A stretch of 64,000 nt of DNA from an uncultured Clostridia bacterium. Lineage in GTDB: Bacteria > Bacillota > Clostridia > TANB77 > CAG-508. Below the pieces are notes generated by a model. It was not told the DNA's origin. It was given only the letters and a program-made list of their open reading frames with translations, and did not search any database. The stretch is from the NCBI GenBank assembly GCA_947628715.1, contig CANRAW010000001.1:62001-126000 (forward strand), read 5' to 3'. A program made the position numbers and the translations under genes. Each line of letters opens with the position of its first letter. The first letter of the stretch is position 1. Below, piece after piece: positions 59,309-64,000 of the stretch.

Positions 59309-61798
59309 TTAATAAAATAATGGTACATATTTAATCTATAGTTCGTTAAGTAAATCCATATAACCCCAATAGAGAGGTGGAAAGTTTGCCCAGATATAGT
59401 TACAAGCATACCACCACCAAGAACTTAGTTCCTTACCTTTTTTAAGCTTATTAGTATCTTCATCTTTATTCATAGCAATCCAAAAAGAACTTAATCTCTT
59501 TAAGAAACCATATTCAGCATCTTCATTCATTTTATGATGGAGAGTGTTGAGAAAACAATTTTTATCAGGTTTTACATAGTTATTTGTAATAATAAAATTA
59601 TTGGTATATAAGTCGTTAGTAGTTTCTTCTCCATACCAACGTCTGAATTGCATACATTCTTCAAGCTCAGGTAAAGTATAATTATCAAAATTAGTATGGT
59701 CTGTTTTACCAAAAGTTTTTATTATAGTATCTGGACAATAACTATTTAAATAATCTTTTGCAGCGGCAGCGTAGATTTTATTAAATTCTTTTCTATCATC
59801 CTCTGATGTTTCGCCCCAATCAAAAGGTCTACCATCTTTCCACAATTTTCCGCCCCAACGAGTTTCATCAATAACAGGACTTATATCAATTAAAGACCAA
59901 CCCGGAGGTAATTTAAACCACTTACCCTATACAATACTTTCATTGCGTATTGTTTTTAAAGGCTTATAGTTATAGAAATTATCAAAATCATCGTACTCGT
60001 CCCATAGTTTCTCTTTACCATACTTCTCTCTTATCTCATTAAACTTAGCCCTATTCCAACTTGGGGCATCAATATTATACAACATTCTTTTTTCAGTATC
60101 TAAGAAAAGATTAGGTGGTATTCTCTATTCTCTATATTTCTCAGAAGAACCACTTGTATCTTTTTGTTCGCCGCCCCAATCACTGGCTTCAAGATAGTCT
60201 TCTTTAACTTCATCTTTATCCCATAAATATTTTGTAGTAATTTCAAAATAATCATCAGTTATATAAATAGGTAGTTTACTTAAATTAAAATCAAACTAAT
60301 CATATTTTCTATTAAAATTACTATCTTCTTTAAAATACTCAGGTGGATAATTAACATAGTTACTGTAAAATTGCTCCAATTCAGTCTCGTTTAAACTAAA
60401 GACTTTTTTATATTCTATAAAAATAGCAATTCTCAAAGTTTCCCAATATAGTTGATATTTTTCTAATTCAGTAATACATAATTTATACAATTCTTCATAT
60501 CTATTGGCAATATCAATCCCTCTCATATACTCATTATAAGCACCGCCAAATATAGTATTATCAAAAAATCCTAATTTATACGATTGCCAATAAAACATTT
60601 TTATATAGTGTGCTAATCGTTCTCTTGGAATAGGTTCAACATAGTAACAATGTTTTGGGTGAGCATTTTCTAATAAACGATATGTTAATTCGTCTTCTTC
60701 CTTTTCAAGAATTTTAAAGTATCTATTACCATATTTATAATCCTCTTCTTCCTTAGGGTTGGTAGGTTTCAAATTAACCCAATCTACTGCACAAGGAATA
60801 GGCAGTCTCTACACATTATATCTACTAATTCTAAATCTATAATCCCCATCTTCTGCACGAAACCTTTTCTTTAAATTACCTATCTTAATCTCAAAATCAA
60901 CAGGTATATCACCGGGATTATAAACCAAAATTCTACTACCTATTAAACCCTAATCATTATTAAGTCCTGTTTCCATATTCATATAGTTAATTTTATTATA
61001 CTAAGGTAAAAAAATTAACTCTCTATCATAATCAAGAGTTGGAGTAGTTAATAATTTAGCGGTACTCTCCCATTCAGGTACATTCTACCAATATCCTCTT
61101 ACATCAATTAGTAATTTCTTTTCTTTAGAATCAGGCAAATTAAAATATAATTCTCCTGCTTGTACCTGTTCAATTGTAGGATAGCCGCCTTTCCACGGCG
61201 TTCCCATATTGTAATAAGTATTATAGTGGTCTTTTGTAATCCTCGGTAATATTTTGGGCTTTTCTTTTCTTTTATAAGGATTAACTTCTATAGAATTAAC
61301 AATTATGTCTTCTGGCATTGTACAACGATAATAGTCTGCCGCCCGCACAACATATTTATTAAATCCAAAAGCATAAGGAAAATAACAAATAAATTCTAAT
61401 TTTCCTTCCCCTTTATAAATACGTTCTCCAGTATGTTTATCTGAAAAACAAATAAAAGTAAATTCTGGTTTCTATTTAATTTTTGCCTTATAAGTCTTAT
61501 ACGGCAATTCATCAAAAACTAAGTCTTGTAAACTATCTGTGGCAAATAATTGTGCAATTTTTCTAAAAATCGGTTCACTTACTTTATCAAAAGCTACACT
61601 TACTGAAAAAGTTTTATTCTAATAAGTCTAACCAAAGTAATACTATCCGTCAGAACCTGGCACATCAGTTGTATAATCCTGTGGTTCAGGTAGTAAATTC
61701 TTCTCATATCTATTACTGGAACTAACTACAACAAGTTGTAAATCGCTTGTATGAATGTTGCCAAATCTAAACCCACAAAAATCTCTATACTTAGCCAC
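59309..61798 (-). CDS. Distal tail protein (Dit-like) with large C-terminal extension
   Basis: 829 aa from GTG 61798 after AAGAGGTGATAAG, 12 TAGs. The N-terminal 200 aa match Dit/siphovirus tail component: YRDFCGFRFGNIHTSDLQLVVVSSS, DVPGSDG-TAG-YYFG-TAG-TYQNKTFSVSVAFD, and a YKAKI-K segment. Dit forms the hexameric hub joining tail tube to tail tip; typical Dit is 250-500 aa, so about 400 aa are extra and probably carry adhesion domains. C-terminal sequence is Trp/Tyr-rich (WWWYACNYIWANFPPLYWGY). It lies between the tape measure and tail tip genes. Confidence 0.75.
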
Positions 61799-61818
61799 CT
61801 TATCACCTCTTATAGACA

Positions 61819-61850
61819 AAACCCCTCAAAAAATAAATTTGAGGGGTTTA
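61819..61850 (-). terminator. Terminator between tape measure and Dit genes
   Basis: AAACCCCTCAAA (61819-61830) and TTTGAGGGGTTT (61838-61849), a perfect 12-bp stem. It lies after the tape measure stop on the minus strand and probably limits readthrough into the Dit gene. Confidence 0.8.
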
Positions 61851-61856
61851 TTATTT

Positions 61857-64000
61857 TTATTTTCTTAAAATTACAGAACTACCAACAGGTTGAGATACTT
61901 TAACGATTTCCTATTTCATTCTTGCTATCATCTAATCTACACTATAGTCGTCAGAAATTTTATCAATATTTAAGTGAATTTGTATATTAGTATCTCCAAT
62001 GTTTGAAGATATTGAACTATTAGTATAACCTTGCGAATTGAAGATTGGTAATTGAGAAAGAATCTTTGCCGCCTCACCTATTCGAGCTGTATCTTCGGGA
62101 TTGAGGAATGCTTCGGGGCGATTAGGCTTACCATCTACCCACGCAGGACCAGTGTAATCTACAAGACCACCTTTTGCATAAACCTAAACATCTTTTCTAA
62201 CAGAAGCAGAAGCCGCAGTATTGTTCTTACTAAATAAGTCAGCTTGATATTGAGCTTCTTCTTCGCTATTGTAAACTCCCATAAGTTGAGAAGGTCCATG
62301 AGCAGGATTTATCCAAACTTGATAACGTTCTGCGGTTAAAGTACCACCACGTTCAAGTTCGTTTACACCAGAATATCCAACTTCTTTTAGGCTATCATAA
62401 GCTCCTGCTACAATCTTACCATTCACGGTTAAATTGTTTTGTTCAGCCCACTCATAAATTTCATCAGCAGAAGAACTTTGGTCTAAATTAGACCAGTTAA
62501 TTAAAGTGCTCGCTGCATATTTTGAAACATTTTCAAAGCCTGCACGAGTAGCGTCTACCATTGCATTGATTGCTGATTGATGAAGAGCTACACTTTCGTC
62601 CTCTGCGTCGTCTAAAGCGTCTTTAGTTTCTTGAATTTTGGTCTTAGTATCTTCCATTTTAGTCTTAGCGTCTTCATAAGCTTGATTAGCAGTTTCAATA
62701 GCTTCATTAGCAGCGTCAAGAGCTTTATGTGCGGAATCAATAGCTTCATTAGCAGCATCAACAGCAGCCTATGCGGCGACTTCAGCGGCTAATTGAGTTG
62801 TTGTTCCTACATTAGAAACATTCTCGCTTACATTATTATATAAGAAATCAGTTTCGTTAGCAACTTGTTCAGCATCAGAACTCATATCATTTTTAAGCAA
62901 GCCGGCATATTTAGCATAAGCTTTATAGTCATCACCCAATTCATTCATATATTGTTCTGTTTTCTCAACAGACATATCCTAAACATCAGGATTATTCTAT
63001 AAGAACCAATCTTGCATTATTTCTGTTGAAGTCCATGAAGCCATTATTGACCTTGCCCAATCATTAAAATATTGAGCATTTTCAGTAACATCTTCCATGT
63101 ACTCAATTTCAAGGTCTCTTGCTTCTTTTTGTTTTTCATAAAGTTCCTTTAAGTTATCTACTACATTATCAATTGATTCATCTAATAATTTTTCTCTATC
63201 GTCTTGGACTTCTTGTTCTAATTGAGCAACTTCTTTAGCATTAGCACCAGAAGTATCTCTTTGGAGTAGCGATAATTTCTTTTCTTTAGTAGCTAATTCA
63301 TTCCATTCATTTTCTTTATCTCTCAATTCTCTTTGTTTGTTGATAGCATCTTCTAAAGCGTCCAAATACTCACTATCAGCTTCACTCATAGCGTCATATT
63401 TGTCTTTAGTAATATCAACCTCTTCTTGTGCCTAATTCTTTAGTATATCAATTACTTTATCCTAAAGAGCTACATAATCATCTAATGCTTGCTTACGATA
63501 TTCTAAACGTTCTTTTTCTATTTGTTCAATTTGCTTATTATTCTCTGTTTGTTTGTCTCTATATTCCTCATACAAGTTATATTCTTCTTCAAAAGCTTTC
63601 TTTAACTCATCATTAGCGTCCATATGGATATAACTAAAGTCAACCTGTGCCGCACCACTGGGGTCAAAAGAAATATAATCTCCATAATTAGATTGCATTG
63701 TTGAACGTAAATTAGCTAAAGCGTCATCTATTACTCTATTTTGAGCCTATAAATTAGCAGTCTGTCTATCGTAATTATAATCCAACGAACCATATAAACT
63801 TGCGGCTTCATCAATGTCGTTAGTATCTTCTAAAGAATTTTTAATATCCTCAATTGCATTATTAACATCTTTTAATTTTGTAGTATAATTTGTTAAGCCA
63901 TCTAAGCTACTTGCAAAATCATCTGTACCATGAATTGCTTCATCAAGTTGTGCATTAGCTTCATCTAATTGTTTATTAGCTTCATCAAGCTATTCATTAG
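61857..64000 (-). CDS. Tail tape measure protein, C-terminal part (gene runs off the right edge)
   Basis: 714 codons of an open frame ending in TAA 61857. Long Ala-rich heptad-like helices (IDAANEAIDSAHKALDAANEAIETANQ-type, near 62650-62770) and other coiled coils dominate. The C-terminus has the conserved tape-measure pattern (KGGLVDYTGPAWVDGKPNRPEAFLNPEDTARI). At least eight TAGs lie in frame, two of them in VD-TAG-MIARMK-TAG-EI, where Gln is usual. The protein sets tail length and may pass into the host at infection. Tape measure genes precede Dit in siphophages, as here. Confidence 0.85.

Noticed and set aside
1-64000. CRISPR arrays
   Set aside because: The only regular short repeats (iterons, 21-nt units) lack unique spacers of 30-40 bp and cas genes are absent.

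Overview
The window is an AT-rich phage genome segment in which TAG is read as an amino acid, almost certainly glutamine (genetic code 15). TAA and TGA remain stops. Nearly every structural gene is broken by in-frame TAG but runs open to a single TAA or TGA once TAG is read through. Gln is supported by TAG in Y positions of a collagen-like Gly-X-Y tract, by TAG aligned with CAA in tandem paralogues, and by conserved Gln positions in endolysin, Dam and tape-measure motifs. Strong AGGAGG/GAGGTG ribosome sites, TTGACT-17-TATAAT promoters, ChW-like cell-wall binding repeats and Gram-positive lytic enzymes point to a Clostridia-type Firmicutes host. The tape measure - Dit - tail tip gene order points to a siphovirus. 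No tRNA gene, and so no CTA-anticodon suppressor, is seen here.

Layout. (1) 1-4611, minus strand: two paralogous P-loop kinases, a Dam methylase, an AP2/HNH-type DNA-binding protein with heptad repeats, and unknowns. (2) 4612-4942: divergent promoters and a cluster of large hairpins. (3) 4943-30300, plus strand: a long TAG-rich block of appendage or receptor-binding proteins, including a collagen-like fibre, three large tandem paralogues and a beta-solenoid-like fibre, with two M23 peptidases, a modular amidase/lysozyme endolysin, a holin, a glycoside hydrolase and a SleB-like hydrolase; a UvrD-like helicase with an intein sits inside this block. (4) 30397-49753, plus strand: replication and nucleotide metabolism. 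It holds ThyX, an iteron array followed by a two-winged-helix initiator, an HTH loader candidate, DnaB helicase, primase, RecJ-like nuclease, a second Dam, DNA polymerase III alpha, a ClpP-like protease, dUTPase and a RuvC-like resolvase. (5) 49794-64000, minus strand: a peptidase, small virion-type proteins, the tail tip protein (1909 aa), a Dit-containing protein (829 aa) and the C-terminal part of the tape measure.

Mobile elements are dense: four self-splicing introns in dnaB, recJ (two) and dnaE, one in a minus-strand structural gene, two LAGLIDADG endonucleases and one LAGLIDADG intein in the Walker A motif of the helicase. Several insertions fall in or next to active-site codons.

TAG use follows gene class. 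Replication enzymes have almost none, structural genes have up to about 36 each. Two early genes carry a single TAG at codon 2 (replication initiator) or codon 8 (ThyX), which could gate them on suppressor tRNA. Two DNA-level signals are not explained by the genes: a recurrent GTGCCGCC / GTGCCGGCAC word in otherwise AT-rich sequence, and near-absence of GATC.
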